Positions 13,392 to 20,311 are shown, counted from the stretch's first letter. The stretch is DNA of 41,723 bases from Acidimicrobiia bacterium (GCA_016871375.1 VFYY01000015.1:1-41723), one strand, 5' to 3'. The notes: generated by a model not told the origin, from the letters alone. Program-made: numbers and translations.

Positions 13392-14198
13392 TTAGTGGGT
13401 CAGGGCGTACAGGATCGCGTTGATGCCGAACGCGTAGCCGCGCGGGCTGAACGCGTAGAAGTACGACGGGTCCTCGCCTTCGCGCTCCCACGAGTCCTGA
13501 ATGTCGGTGTTGTGCGTCATCAGGACCATGATGCGTCCGTCCTCGTCCACGATGGCGCGGACGACGGGCACGGCGCTGTCGGAGTCCTGCTCGGACGTGC
13601 CGCCGCCCGAGCGCAGGAAGAAGCCGATGTTCGGGATCTGCGGAATCTCGGTGACGATGAACTGCGTGCGGTAGAGCGGATGCGCGAGCGGCACGTCGAT
13701 GATCGGGTACTCCGCCGCCGGCAGGACCTTGCGGAGCTGGCCGACCCAGTGCTGCCACTGGTAGCTGCCCCACGAATCGTCGGTCCAGAGCATGCCGCCC
13801 TTGAGCAGGTACTCCTTGATGCGTCCGGCCTCGTTGGCCTGAATCGTCGCGCTGCCCGGCGCTGACAGGATGATCAGCGGGCACTGGAACATCTCGTCGC
13901 TGCCGACGCGCACCAGCAGGTGGTTCGGGTCGCCGTACTGGTTGCGGCTGACGTTGATCTTGGTGAGCTCGGACAGCCGCACCGACATGTTGATGTCGGC
14001 GTTGGGGTAGTCGGTCCGCCAGCTCCCGCCGCCGCCCCCGAACCCGGAGTTGTAGACCGCGCGGCAGTAATGGAAGCGGCCGTCGAAATCGGCCGGCGTG
14101 GCCAGGCGGGACCCGAAGAAGCCGCGGCCGAACTGCGCATGGGCAGCCCCGGCCGCCGCCACGATGAGTACCGCCGCGAGTGCCCCGGCCCGCTGCAT
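13392..14198 (-). CDS. DUF4159 secreted protein
   Basis: A 268-residue protein with a signal peptide ending AAHAQ near residue 22. Characteristic segments are FHYCRAVYNSGFGGGGG, TDYPNADINMSVRLSEL, CPLIILSAPGSATI and LLKGGMLWTDDSWG, then a C-terminal SPRGYAFGINAILYALTH. DUF4159 resembles the glutamine amidotransferase-like 'ThuA/flippase' fold with no confirmed activity. ATG 14198 is chosen because the signal peptide begins there; upstream residues in frame are antisense to the MBL gene at 14220. The two ATGs are only 21 bp apart, so divergent promoters must overlap the coding ends. Confidence 0.85.
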   Translation of the reverse strand: MQRAGALAAVLIVAAAGAAHAQFGRGFFGSRLATPADFDGRFHYCRAVYNSGFGGGGGSWRTDYPNADINMSVRLSELTKINVSRNQYGDPNHLLVRVGSDEMFQCPLIILSAPGSATIQANEAGRIKEYLLKGGMLWTDDSWGSYQWQHWVGQLRKVLPAAEYPIIDVPLAHPLYRTQFIVTEIPQIPNIGFFLRSGGGTSEQDSDSAVPVVRAIVDEDGRIMVLMTHNTDIQDSWEREGEDPSYFYAFSPRGYAFGINAILYALTH

Positions 14199-14206
14199 GC
14201 GCACAG

Positions 14207-14212
14207 TATACT
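14207..14212 (+). promoter_or_regulatory. TATACT -10 box 7 nt before the MBL start
   Basis: TATACT is followed by TTCGCCC and ATG 14220, with no room for an SD sequence, so a leaderless transcript is expected. TATACT is symmetric enough (AGTATA on the other strand) that the same site could also serve the divergent DUF4159 gene starting at 14198. Confidence 0.5.
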
Positions 14213-14219
14213 TTCGCCC

Positions 14220-15068
14220 ATGAACAAGCGCGTCATCGTTCTCGCGGTGCTGGGCGCGGCCCTGGCGGGCGCGTCCCTGTACGGGCAGTTCCCGACCGGC
14301 CCGTCGAAGCTCGACACCATCAAGGTCCGGGACGACCTGTTCGTCGTCCACAACGCGTTCGTGCCCGGCAACTCGACCGTGCTCGTCACCAGCGAAGGCG
14401 TCATCCTCGTCGACGACAAGTTTCCGCAGGACGTGGACAACATCCTCGCGGAAATCAAGAAGGTGACGAACCAGCCGGTCCGCTACGTCGTGAACACGCA
14501 CCATCACGGCGACCACAGTGGCGGCAACGCCCGGCTGCAGGCGATGAACGTGGACGTCGTGGCCACCGAGGCCGCGCGCCGGCATTTCGCCGACGCGAAG
14601 CAGCCCGGCGCGCCGACGGTGACCTTCGACGAGACCGCGTATCTGCAGCTCGGCGGCACGCGCGTCGAGCTCTATCACTTCGGCCGCGCGCACACCAACG
14701 GCGACCTGGTGGCGTACTTCCCCGCGCAGCGCGCGCTGGCCGCGGGCGACATGTTCACCTTCGGCGCCGACGTGCCGCAGCTCATCGACTATGCCGGCGG
14801 CGGCAGCGCCAAGGAGTGGCCGCGCACGATCGACCGCGTGCTGCAGCTCGACTTCGACGCCGTGGTGCCCGGCCATGGCAACGTCACCACCAAGGCGGAG
14901 CTGCGGAAGTTTCGCGACACGACCGACCGCCTGCGGAACCGCGTGCGCGAGCTGATCCTGAAGAAGGCGTCCCGCGCCGAGGTCGAGAAGATGCTGCGCT
15001 CCGAGTTCAATTTCGCCGACCTGCACATCGGGCGCAGCCTGGACGGCCTGCTCGCGGAGCTGCAGTAG
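14220..15068 (+). CDS. Secreted metallo-beta-lactamase-fold hydrolase
   Basis: A 282-residue protein with a signal peptide (1-22, MNKRVIVLAVLGAALAGASL). Zinc ligands: NTHHHGDHSGGN, then LYHFGRAHTNGD, AAGDMFTFGADV and VVPGHG. It is a paralogue of the gene at 12494 and close to the periplasmic MBL hydrolases common in acidobacteria. The C-terminal ~55 residues (RDTTDRLRNRVRELILKKAS onwards) are helical and typical of this subgroup. The stop overlaps the GTG of the downstream MOSC gene by one base. The substrate is unknown; beta-lactamase activity is possible but not predicted. Confidence 0.88.
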   Translation: MNKRVIVLAVLGAALAGASLYGQFPTGPSKLDTIKVRDDLFVVHNAFVPGNSTVLVTSEGVILVDDKFPQDVDNILAEIKKVTNQPVRYVVNTHHHGDHSGGNARLQAMNVDVVATEAARRHFADAKQPGAPTVTFDETAYLQLGGTRVELYHFGRAHTNGDLVAYFPAQRALAAGDMFTFGADVPQLIDYAGGGSAKEWPRTIDRVLQLDFDAVVPGHGNVTTKAELRKFRDTTDRLRNRVRELILKKASRAEVEKMLRSEFNFADLHIGRSLDGLLAELQ

Positions 15069-15601
15069 TGCACGATCTGGAGCAGCGGCTCCTGGCGCTG
15101 CCGCCAGCGCCGCGCGAAGAAGGGTGCGTCGTGTGTTTGATCAGCCGCGGCGCTCCTGGCGAGCGAATCGTCCTCGATCGCGCGGCCATGACGCCAGAGT
15201 CCGGCATGCCGGGCGACCGGTGGGGGCGCAGCAGCCGGCCCAACCCCGAGGCGCAGCTCACGGTCATGCAGCGCGACGTCGCGGAGCTCATCGCCAACGG
15301 CCAGCCGCTCGAGCTCTTCGGCGACAACCTGGTCCTGGACCTCGACCTCTCCAACGCGAACCTGCCGACGGGTAGCCGCCTGCGCGCCGGCGGCGTCACG
15401 CTGGAGGTCACCCCGCTCCCGCACAACGGCTGCAAGAAGTTCCGCGCGCGCTTCGGGCTCGACGCGCTGCAGCTCGTCTCCGACACGGCGATCCGCCACC
15501 GCAACCTGCGCGGCGTCTACATGAAGGTCGTCGAGGCCGGCGAGATCGCGCCGGGCGACAACGTCACCGTGATCTCGCGTGGGGTTGCCGAAGCCGTCTA
15601 G
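15068..15601 (+). CDS. MOSC-domain protein
   Basis: A 177-residue protein that starts at GTG 15068, overlapping the previous stop by one base. It has a MOSC-type core: GDRWG near the middle, LFGDNLVLDLDLSNANLPTG, LEVTPLPHNGCKKFRARFG and LRGVYMKVVEAGEIAPGD. The cysteine in HNGCKKF is the conserved MOSC cysteine proposed to carry sulfur or bind molybdenum cofactor. A second pair of Cys (EGCVVCL) lies at residues 18-22. It has no signal peptide. The start is inferred because no ATG precedes the domain. Confidence 0.85.
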   Translation: MHDLEQRLLALPPAPREEGCVVCLISRGAPGERIVLDRAAMTPESGMPGDRWGRSSRPNPEAQLTVMQRDVAELIANGQPLELFGDNLVLDLDLSNANLPTGSRLRAGGVTLEVTPLPHNGCKKFRARFGLDALQLVSDTAIRHRNLRGVYMKVVEAGEIAPGDNVTVISRGVAEAV

Positions 15602-15604
15602 GGA

Positions 15605-16453
15605 TTGATCTACGTCCTCGCGCTTGCCTCGGCGGCCGTCTATGGGGCCGCCGACTTCCTTGGCGGCCTCGCCTCCCGCCGCGCCAGCACGTTCGCCTTT
15701 GTCATCGTCTCGCAGCTCGCCGGATTGATCCTGCTGGCGGCACTGACGCCGGTGCTGCCGGACGCGCAGGCGTCCAGCCGCGATCTGGCCTGGGGCATGG
15801 CGGCCGGCGTGACCGGCGGCGCCGGCGTCGCGCTCCTGTACCGCGCGCTGGCGGTGGGAACGATGGCCGTCGTGGCGCCGACGACGGCCGTGTGCGCGGT
15901 GGCGATTCCGGTGCTGGCCTCGATCGCGCTCGGCGAGCGGCCGTCGTTGCGCGTCCTCGCCGGAATCGCGTTGGCAATCGTCGCAATCGTTCTCGTCAGC
16001 AGGAGCACTCCGAGCACCCCAGGCACCTCAGGCACCCCAGGCACCCCAGGCACCGGCGTCGGCCTGGCGCTCATGTCCGGTGTCGCGATTGGATTGTTCT
16101 ATCTCTCCCTGGCGCGCACCAGTCCTGATGCCGGCATGTGGCCGCTGGTCGGCGCGCGCACGGTCTCGGTCACGCTGTTCAGCGGTCTTGCGGTCGTGAC
16201 GCGCCAGACGGTTCGCATGGAGCGTCCCGCGCTTCGCCTTGCCGTCGTCGGCGGCACGCTGGACATGCTGGCCAACGCGCTCTATCTGATCGCCTCGCGC
16301 ATGGGCTCGCTGAGCGTCGTGGTCACGCTGTCGTCGCTGTATCCCGCCAGCACCGTGATCCTGGCGCGCCTCGTGCTCGGCGAGCGGCTGAATGCATGGC
16401 AGGGCGCCGGCATCGCCTGCGCGCTGGTGGCTGTGGTTCTGATTGTGGGCTGA
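15605..16453 (+). CDS. EamA-family (DMT) transporter with an inserted GTP repeat loop
   Basis: A 282-residue protein with ten hydrophobic segments in two EamA halves (1-133 and ~150-282). The first half ends at AIVAIVLVSR; then comes a low-complexity loop STPSTPGTSGTPGTPGTG, encoded by a 9-bp repeat, and the second half begins VGLALMSGVAIGLFYL. Normal members have a short linker there. Such proteins export amino acids or metabolites. The best start is TTG 15605, three bases after the MOSC stop; no SD is evident. The next gene, a LysE-type exporter, carries the same repeat. Confidence 0.85.
   Translation: MIYVLALASAAVYGAADFLGGLASRRASTFAFVIVSQLAGLILLAALTPVLPDAQASSRDLAWGMAAGVTGGAGVALLYRALAVGTMAVVAPTTAVCAVAIPVLASIALGERPSLRVLAGIALAIVAIVLVSRSTPSTPGTSGTPGTPGTGVGLALMSGVAIGLFYLSLARTSPDAGMWPLVGARTVSVTLFSGLAVVTRQTVRMERPALRLAVVGGTLDMLANALYLIASRMGSLSVVVTLSSLYPASTVILARLVLGERLNAWQGAGIACALVAVVLIVG
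16005..16057 (+). repeat. 9-bp GGCACCCCA tandem repeat in the EamA gene
   Basis: Units GGCACC(C/T)CA start at 16022, 16031 and 16040, with degenerate flanking units (AGCACTCCG, GGCACCGGC). The repeat keeps the frame and encodes T-P-G steps in the linker between transporter halves. Confidence 0.9.
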
Positions 16454-16459
16454 TAAAAT
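16454..16459 (+). promoter_or_regulatory. TAAAAT -10 box 6 nt before the LysE start
   Basis: TAAAAT directly follows and overlaps the end of the EamA gene; six bases later is GTG 16466. The spacing matches the other leaderless-type boxes of this window. No SD sequence fits. Confidence 0.4.
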
Positions 16460-16465
16460 CAGCCG

Positions 16466-17101
16466 GTGTTCGGGACGCAGAACCTCGCCCTGTTCGTCGT
16501 CAGCGGCATCCTCCTCAACCTGACGCCGGGGCAGGACACTTTCTATATCCTCGGCCGCAGCATCGCGCAGGGGCGCCGCGCCGGAGTCCTGTCGGTGCTC
16601 GGCATCACGTCGGGCTGCGTGCTGCACACCTTCGCCGCGGCCTTCGGCCTGTCAGCAATTCTGGCGACCTCCGCGAGCGCGTTCCTGATCGTCAAGGCCG
16701 TCGGCGCTGCGTACCTGGTCTATCTGGGCGTCTCGATGCTGCGCGATAGAAGCACTCCAGGCACCCCAGGCACTCCAGGCACCCCAGGCACTGGCGAAAG
16801 CGCGTGGAGAATCTATCGCGCTGGATTCCTTACGAACGTCCTCAACCCGAAAGTCGCGTTGTTCTTCATGGCGTTGCTGCCGCAGTTCGTGGACCCGGCA
16901 GCGGACTCGAAGGTGCTCGCGTTTCTCTTTCTCGGCGCGGTGTTCATGTTCAACGGCACTCTCTGGTGCCTCATCCTCGCGTGGGGCGCGTCGGCGATGA
17001 GCCGCTCCTTCCGCGCACGTCCGTCCGCCGGAATGCTGTTCAAGCGCGCGGCGGGCGCACTCTTCATTGGACTCGGAGTCAGGCTGGCGGTGTCGAAGTG
17101 A
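16466..17101 (+). CDS. LysE/RhtB-family exporter with an inserted GTP repeat loop
   Basis: A 211-residue protein with six hydrophobic helices. The N-terminal LLNLTPGQDTFYILGRSIAQ matches the LysE signature (NxxPGPxxxxxxxR.. with G-Q-D here), and GFLTNVLNPKVALFFMALLP is the conserved central motif. Between helix 3 and that motif is STPGTPGTPGTPGTGES, encoded by a 9-bp repeat like the one in the upstream EamA gene. The family exports amino acids and homoserine lactones. The GTG start follows a TAAAAT box by six bases. Its stop overlaps the start of the cytochrome gene (GTGA). Confidence 0.88.
   Translation: MFGTQNLALFVVSGILLNLTPGQDTFYILGRSIAQGRRAGVLSVLGITSGCVLHTFAAAFGLSAILATSASAFLIVKAVGAAYLVYLGVSMLRDRSTPGTPGTPGTPGTGESAWRIYRAGFLTNVLNPKVALFFMALLPQFVDPAADSKVLAFLFLGAVFMFNGTLWCLILAWGASAMSRSFRARPSAGMLFKRAAGALFIGLGVRLAVSK
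16751..16795 (+). repeat. 9-bp GGCAC(C/T)CCA tandem repeat in the LysE gene
   Basis: Five 9-bp units at 16751, 16760, 16769, 16778 and 16787, alternating GGCACCCCA and (A/G)GCACTCCA. The frame is kept. It is the same repeat family as 16005-16057, about 700 bp away in an unrelated gene. Confidence 0.92.
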
Positions 17102-17535
17102 AGCATCCGGTATCGAGCATGGTGGTGGTCGCGGCGGCGGCGCTCGTCGGAATCGGAATGATGCAGGCGGGCGGCTCGCGCACCGTCTGGGACGGCGTCT
17201 ACACGACGGGGCAGGCGGAGCGCGGCCGCACGGAGTACGACGTCTGGTGCGCGTCGTGCCATCAGTCGGATCTGAGCGGCGGCGTGCTGGTTGGCGACGA
17301 CGAGGCGCCCTCGCTGCGCAGCATGGAGAAGCTGCTCGAGCGGCGCGACCTCGACAACCTGTACACGTTCATCAAGAGCGGGATGCCGAAGGAGGAACCC
17401 GGCAGCCTCGAGGACGAGACCTACGCCGACATCCTCACCTACCTGCTGCAGGAGAACGGATTCCCGGCGGGCACGACGGAGCTGAAGGCCGATCCGGCCG
17501 CGCTGAAGGCCATCGCCATCGTCAGGAGACCATAG
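17098..17535 (+). CDS. Secreted mono-haem cytochrome c
   Basis: A 145-residue protein with a signal-like N-terminus (MKHPVSSMVVVAAAALVGIG). The single haem-binding motif is C51-A-S-C54-H55 (WCASCHQSDLSGG), and the distal Met is likely in SGMPKEEPG. The spacing and the final 'ADILTYLLQENGFPAG' helix are those of short PQQ-dehydrogenase-type or alcohol-dehydrogenase-type class I cytochromes. It would carry electrons in the periplasm; its partner is not adjacent, but the GMC dehydrogenase at 34784 is a candidate. The GTG start overlaps the LysE stop (GTGA). Confidence 0.88.
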   Translation: MKHPVSSMVVVAAAALVGIGMMQAGGSRTVWDGVYTTGQAERGRTEYDVWCASCHQSDLSGGVLVGDDEAPSLRSMEKLLERRDLDNLYTFIKSGMPKEEPGSLEDETYADILTYLLQENGFPAGTTELKADPAALKAIAIVRRP

Positions 17536-17542
17536 CGGGAAC

Positions 17543-18142
17543 ATGATCGACGATCGGTTCCAGACGGCGATGATCGTCGGCTTCGTCGTGTTCTTCCCGC
17601 TCGCGATCTACTTCCGCGTTCGAGCGCACGCCACTGGTGAACCGCTGGACCGGCGCCAGGAGGGGTTGTTCCTCCTGCTGACGCTGCGGCCGGCGGGCTT
17701 CCTGTTCCTGTTCACGCTGCTGATGTACGCCATCAATCCCGGGCGCCTGGCGTGGTCGTCGGTGCCGCTGCCGGCGTGGCTGCGCTGGATCGGCGTCGCG
17801 ATGTTCTACCTCGCGGCGGGGTCGTTCCTGTGGACGCTGATGACGCTCGGGGCCAACCTCACGGATACGGTCGTCACCCGGCGCGCCCATACGCTGGTGA
17901 CGCGCGGTCCGTACCGGTGGGTGCGGCATCCCTTCTACGTGTCGGTGGCGTTGATGGGGATCGGCACGACCCTCGGGACGGCGAGCTGGTTCCTGGCGCT
18001 CGTGTTCGTCGTCTTCTTCTCGCTGATCGTGCTTCGCACGCGCATCGAGGAGCAGAAGCTGGTGGAGCGGTTCGGCGACGCGTATCGCGACTACATGGAA
18101 AGGACAGGGCGGTTTTGGCCCTCAATCTTCAGGCGTATCTAA
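17543..18142 (+). CDS. Isoprenylcysteine carboxyl methyltransferase-like membrane protein
   Basis: A 199-residue protein with four to five membrane helices. The C-terminal part contains the ICMT/PEMT signature VTRGPYRWVRHPFYVS and then EEQKLVERFGDAYRDYMERT, which bind S-adenosylmethionine in this family. Bacterial members methylate unknown lipids or small molecules. It is 8 bp downstream of the cytochrome gene, and its end overlaps the start of the N-acetyltransferase gene by 28 bp. Confidence 0.88.
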   Translation: MIDDRFQTAMIVGFVVFFPLAIYFRVRAHATGEPLDRRQEGLFLLLTLRPAGFLFLFTLLMYAINPGRLAWSSVPLPAWLRWIGVAMFYLAAGSFLWTLMTLGANLTDTVVTRRAHTLVTRGPYRWVRHPFYVSVALMGIGTTLGTASWFLALVFVVFFSLIVLRTRIEEQKLVERFGDAYRDYMERTGRFWPSIFRRI

Positions 18143-18897
18143 AGAGGGTCGGCTATGCGGGCGAGGTGAAGCCGACGCGCGCCGTGCTCGACGCGCTCCA
18201 CCTGGCGCACGCCACGCACATCCTCTTCGAGAACCTCGACATCCTAATGGGCCGGCCGGTGTCGCTGGACCTCGCGGCGATCGAAGCCAAGCTGGTGCAC
18301 GGCGGCCGCGGCGGCTACTGCTTCGAGCACAACACGCTGATGGCGGCCGTGCTGCGGGAGGTGGGCTTCACCGTGACGACGCTGGCAGGGCGGGTACGGT
18401 TCCGCGCCAGCCAGATGCTGCCGCGGACGCACATGCTGCTGCGGGTGGACGTCGAGGGCGAGACCTGCATCGCGGATGTCGGGTTCGGCGCCGAGGGGCT
18501 GCTGCTGCCCGTGCCGTTCGGCCGCGCCCAGGAGGCGCGCCAGTTCGCCTGGACGTACCGCGTCGTCGAGGAAGGCGGCTGGCACGTGCTGCAGTCGTTG
18601 CGCAGCGGCGTCTGGGTGGACCTCTACGCGTTCACCCTCGAGCCGCACTATCCAATCGACTACGAGATGGCGAACCACTTCACGTCCACGCATCCGAGCT
18701 CGCGGTTCGTGCAGACGCTGACCGTGCAGAAGCTGGCGACCGATGCGCGCACCAGCCTGCGCAACCGGGAGCTGAGCGTGGATCGCGGCGGCGAGGTCAC
18801 GACGCGGATCGTCGCCGAGACGGACATCGAGGCGGCGCTCGCCGACACGTTCGGCGTGCGCCTGCCGCCCGGCACGCGATTGGCGCCGTTATCGTAG
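18115..18897 (+). CDS. Arylamine N-acetyltransferase
   Basis: A 260-residue NAT-family protein with the complete catalytic triad: C69 in RGGYCFEHN, H106 in RTHMLL and D121 in IADVGFG, positions that match the Cys69-His107-Asp122 layout of known bacterial NATs within one residue. It transfers acetyl from acetyl-CoA to arylamines or hydrazines. The start is uncertain: TTG 18115 fits the expected N-terminus (LALNLQAYLKRVGY) and an AGGACAGGG stretch lies upstream, overlapping the ICMT gene end. The TAG stop (18895-18897) is part of the palindrome at 18894-18917. Confidence 0.93.
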   Translation: MALNLQAYLKRVGYAGEVKPTRAVLDALHLAHATHILFENLDILMGRPVSLDLAAIEAKLVHGGRGGYCFEHNTLMAAVLREVGFTVTTLAGRVRFRASQMLPRTHMLLRVDVEGETCIADVGFGAEGLLLPVPFGRAQEARQFAWTYRVVEEGGWHVLQSLRSGVWVDLYAFTLEPHYPIDYEMANHFTSTHPSSRFVQTLTVQKLATDARTSLRNRELSVDRGGEVTTRIVAETDIEAALADTFGVRLPPGTRLAPLS

Positions 18898-18917
18898 GGG
18901 CGACGCATGCGTCGCCC
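18894..18917. repeat. GCATGC-centred palindrome at a convergent junction
   Basis: GTAGGGGCGACGCATGCGTC then GCCC; the palindromic core GGGCGACGCATGCGTCGCCC is perfect. It supplies the TAG stop of the N-acetyltransferase gene and lies between convergent genes (18897 and 18989). Copies at 21958 and 22005. Confidence 0.9.
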
Positions 18918-18988
18918 GATGCAAGGAGCATTGACCATGCTGCGGACGCTGCGCAGTGGACAACATCCACGCCCGGCTGGCCCGGTTG

Positions 18989-19330
18989 TCAGACCGCGCT
19001 GGCGCCGAGCGACAAGATGAGGAGCGAGCTGTCGCTCGATGTGCCGAAGCGTTCGACCCGCGCGCGCTCCGCCTTGGGCAACTCGGCGATCGGACCGGTC
19101 CCGGCGTTTGCGACGTCCAGCCAGAGCACCTTCGGCGGAAAGCCCTCGACGAAGCTCCGCTCGCGCAAGTCGGTGTCCTTCGACACGATGGCAAAGCCGT
19201 TGGCCTTCGCATGATCCCGGATCTCGGCCTCGGTCCCGCTTCGCAGGCCGACATGGGCACTACCCGGGTACTCCTCGCGTAACAACACAACCAGGACGGG
19301 ACTGAAGTTTGCGTCGAATGGGAGCGTCAC
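18989..19330 (-). CDS. DUF5615 PIN-like toxin
   Basis: A 113-residue, full-length protein. It begins TLPFDANFSPVLVVLL with the early Asp-x-Asn of the DUF5615 PIN-like fold, followed by PGSAHVGL, NGFAIVSKDTDLRERS (the conserved KDxD acidic pair) and PPKVLWLDVANAGT. PIN-like domains are Mg-dependent RNases; members pair with DUF433 antitoxins. The GTG start overlaps the stop of the DUF433 frame by 4 bp (GTGA), as normal for this pair. The toxin frame is intact although its antitoxin gene carries a frameshift. It ends 72 bp before the palindrome of the N-acetyltransferase gene. Confidence 0.85.
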   Translation of the reverse strand: MTLPFDANFSPVLVVLLREEYPGSAHVGLRSGTEAEIRDHAKANGFAIVSKDTDLRERSFVEGFPPKVLWLDVANAGTGPIAELPKAERARVERFGTSSDSSLLILSLGASAV

Positions 19331-19550
19331 GCCACTGAGTTGGCAAGACGACGTTCACGGGCAGCCGCAAAGGCGAGAGCGGCCCGAATATCCTCGCGCG
19401 CGAGATCGGGGAACTCGCCAAGGATCTGATCCTCGCTCGTGCCCCCGGCGAGGTACTCAGCACGTCGTACACAGTGATCCGCGTGCCCTTGATGCAGGGC
19501 TTTCCACTCCGCACGGCGGGATTCACCGTGATTCGCTGCTCCCAGTTCAT
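19327..19550 (-). pseudogene. DUF433 antitoxin gene with a one-base deletion
   Basis: ATG 19550 opens MNWEQRITVNPAVRSGKPCI then KGTRITVYDVL, the classic DUF433 start. At about 19458 coding passes to another frame, EYLAGGTSEDQILGEFPDL then AREDIRAALAFAA, ending TGA 19327. Inserting one G (CTG-GAG-TAC for CTGAGTAC) restores a perfect 74-residue DUF433 protein with its winged-helix-like HTH. So a single base has been lost, or miscalled. As written, the antitoxin is truncated after about 31 residues while the coupled DUF5615 toxin remains open. Confidence 0.8.
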
Positions 19551-19608
19551 GTCGAGATTCTACTGCCGTTGCGTCCACTCGACGAGTCCGTCCTGTTCAG
19601 CTCGGACG

Positions 19609-19671
19609 GTCTACGTTGCGAATGAGCCGCGCGCTGTCCTTCAGCGCGTCGGCTCCATTCGCTTGTTAGCC
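19609..19671 (-). other. attC-like integron recombination site 4
   Basis: Read on the minus strand, GGCTAAC (19671 to 19665) is the left core; arms AATGGAGCCGACGCGCTG (19659-19642) and CAGCGCGCGGCTCATT (19636-19621) pair fully apart from two unpaired bases on the longer arm, with a 5-nt loop. The GAGCCGACGCGC and GCGCGGCTCA boxes match classical attC inner boxes. The right core reads CGTAGAC where CGTTAGAC is expected, one base short. The xre gene reads into it and terminates within the left arm (ending NKRMEPTR), a common feature of cassette genes. Confidence 0.65.
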
Positions 19672-19988
19672 GGTGTGCCACCAAGCCCGGTAAGAATAAT
19701 CCTCTTCTCGCCGAACGCGGCCACAAGCTCCAGGTGCCCTCCCAGCGCAGCAACGTATCGCTCAAGCGTGGATACTTGACATTCGCCAAACGCCTCACGA
19801 CTCTCCAGACGAGATACATCGGATTGATCCATTTGCGCGGCTTGCGCGACTGCCGCTTGTGTTTTGTCGAGAGCTTCTCGGACGGTGCGCATTGTCAAGT
19901 GGACGCCCCGATGCGCGCGCAGACCTCGACCGAGGACCCGTACGGGCTCGGCGTCTCTGTCACGACGAATCTTTGTCGCTTGACTCAT
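19641..19988 (-). CDS. XRE-family (HigA-like) antitoxin
   Basis: A 115-residue protein. Residues ~35-95 form a helix-turn-helix: LTMRTVREALDKTQAAVAQA, then MDQSDVSRLESREAFGECQV, STLERYVAALGGHLELVAAF. This matches XRE antitoxins that end 'YVxALGGxLElxA'. The ATG 19988 overlaps the stop of the brnT frame (ATGA), so it is the second gene of a toxin-first pair. Its last residues NKRMEPTR are encoded by the attC-like site. BrnT usually pairs with BrnA (RHH), so an XRE partner is a hybrid arrangement. The frame is intact although the toxin gene is frameshifted. Confidence 0.82.
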   Translation of the reverse strand: MSQATKIRRDRDAEPVRVLGRGLRAHRGVHLTMRTVREALDKTQAAVAQAAQMDQSDVSRLESREAFGECQVSTLERYVAALGGHLELVAAFGEKRIILTGLGGTPANKRMEPTR

Positions 19989-20274
19989 GATCGATCTCCA
20001 CTTTCGTATACCGCCCGTTCCCCCGGTGTGGCCAGACGGGCACTGATAATGCGGTCGCGATCGCCTCGTTCGACGTGCACCACGTACAACAGGCGTTCGC
20101 GTAGCGACGTACCGACCACGACCAGCGTGCCCGTTCCTGATCCGTCATCCAGGTAGATTGCGAACGGATCAGCGAACACCGTGGCCGCCTCAGCGAAGGC
20201 CACGCCGTGTTTGGCGAATTCGAGTCCGCCTTGGCTGAATCCCACTCGAAGTCACCTTCGACCACGGTCGGCAT
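19985..20274 (-). pseudogene. brnT: BrnT-type toxin gene with a one-base deletion
   Basis: ATG 20274 opens MPTVVEGDFEWDSAKADSN; the 'FEWDxxKAxxN' start is diagnostic of BrnT. Near 20219 the frame shifts and continues FAKHGVAFAEAATVFADP... LLYVVHVERGDRDRIISARL, typical BrnT including the catalytic-site ERGDxxRIISAR motif. Adding one T (AAT-TTC for AATTC) restores SNFAKHGV exactly. As written the toxin stops early, so RNase activity should be lost. A full sigma70-like promoter lies immediately upstream, and the xre antitoxin gene is coupled downstream. Confidence 0.82.
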
Positions 20275-20283
20275 CAGATCCTG

Positions 20284-20311
20284 ATTATGGGCTTTGGCCC
20301 ATGAATGTCAA
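20284..20311 (-). promoter_or_regulatory. Sigma70-type promoter with an internal palindromic operator candidate
   Basis: On the minus strand TTGACA (20311 to 20306), a 16-bp spacer, then CATAAT (20289 to 20284). ATG 20274 lies nine bases after the -10 box, so the mRNA is almost leaderless. The spacer holds the inverted repeat ATGGGC-N4-GCCCAT (20287-20302), well placed for binding by the XRE antitoxin to block polymerase. This is the best -35/-10 pair I see in the window. Confidence 0.6.

Noticed and set aside
9446-13423. A 1325-codon open frame on the + strand
   Set aside because: It runs antisense or out of frame through five genes with clear domains, is rich in Arg, His, Asp and Gln, and shows no motif. 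It is a high-GC shadow frame.
18940-18995. attC-like site after the DUF5615 toxin (minus strand TGACAAC ... GTTGTCC)
   Set aside because: The cores face each other but only about 20 bases lie between, too short for attC, and no inner GCCGAC-type boxes are present.
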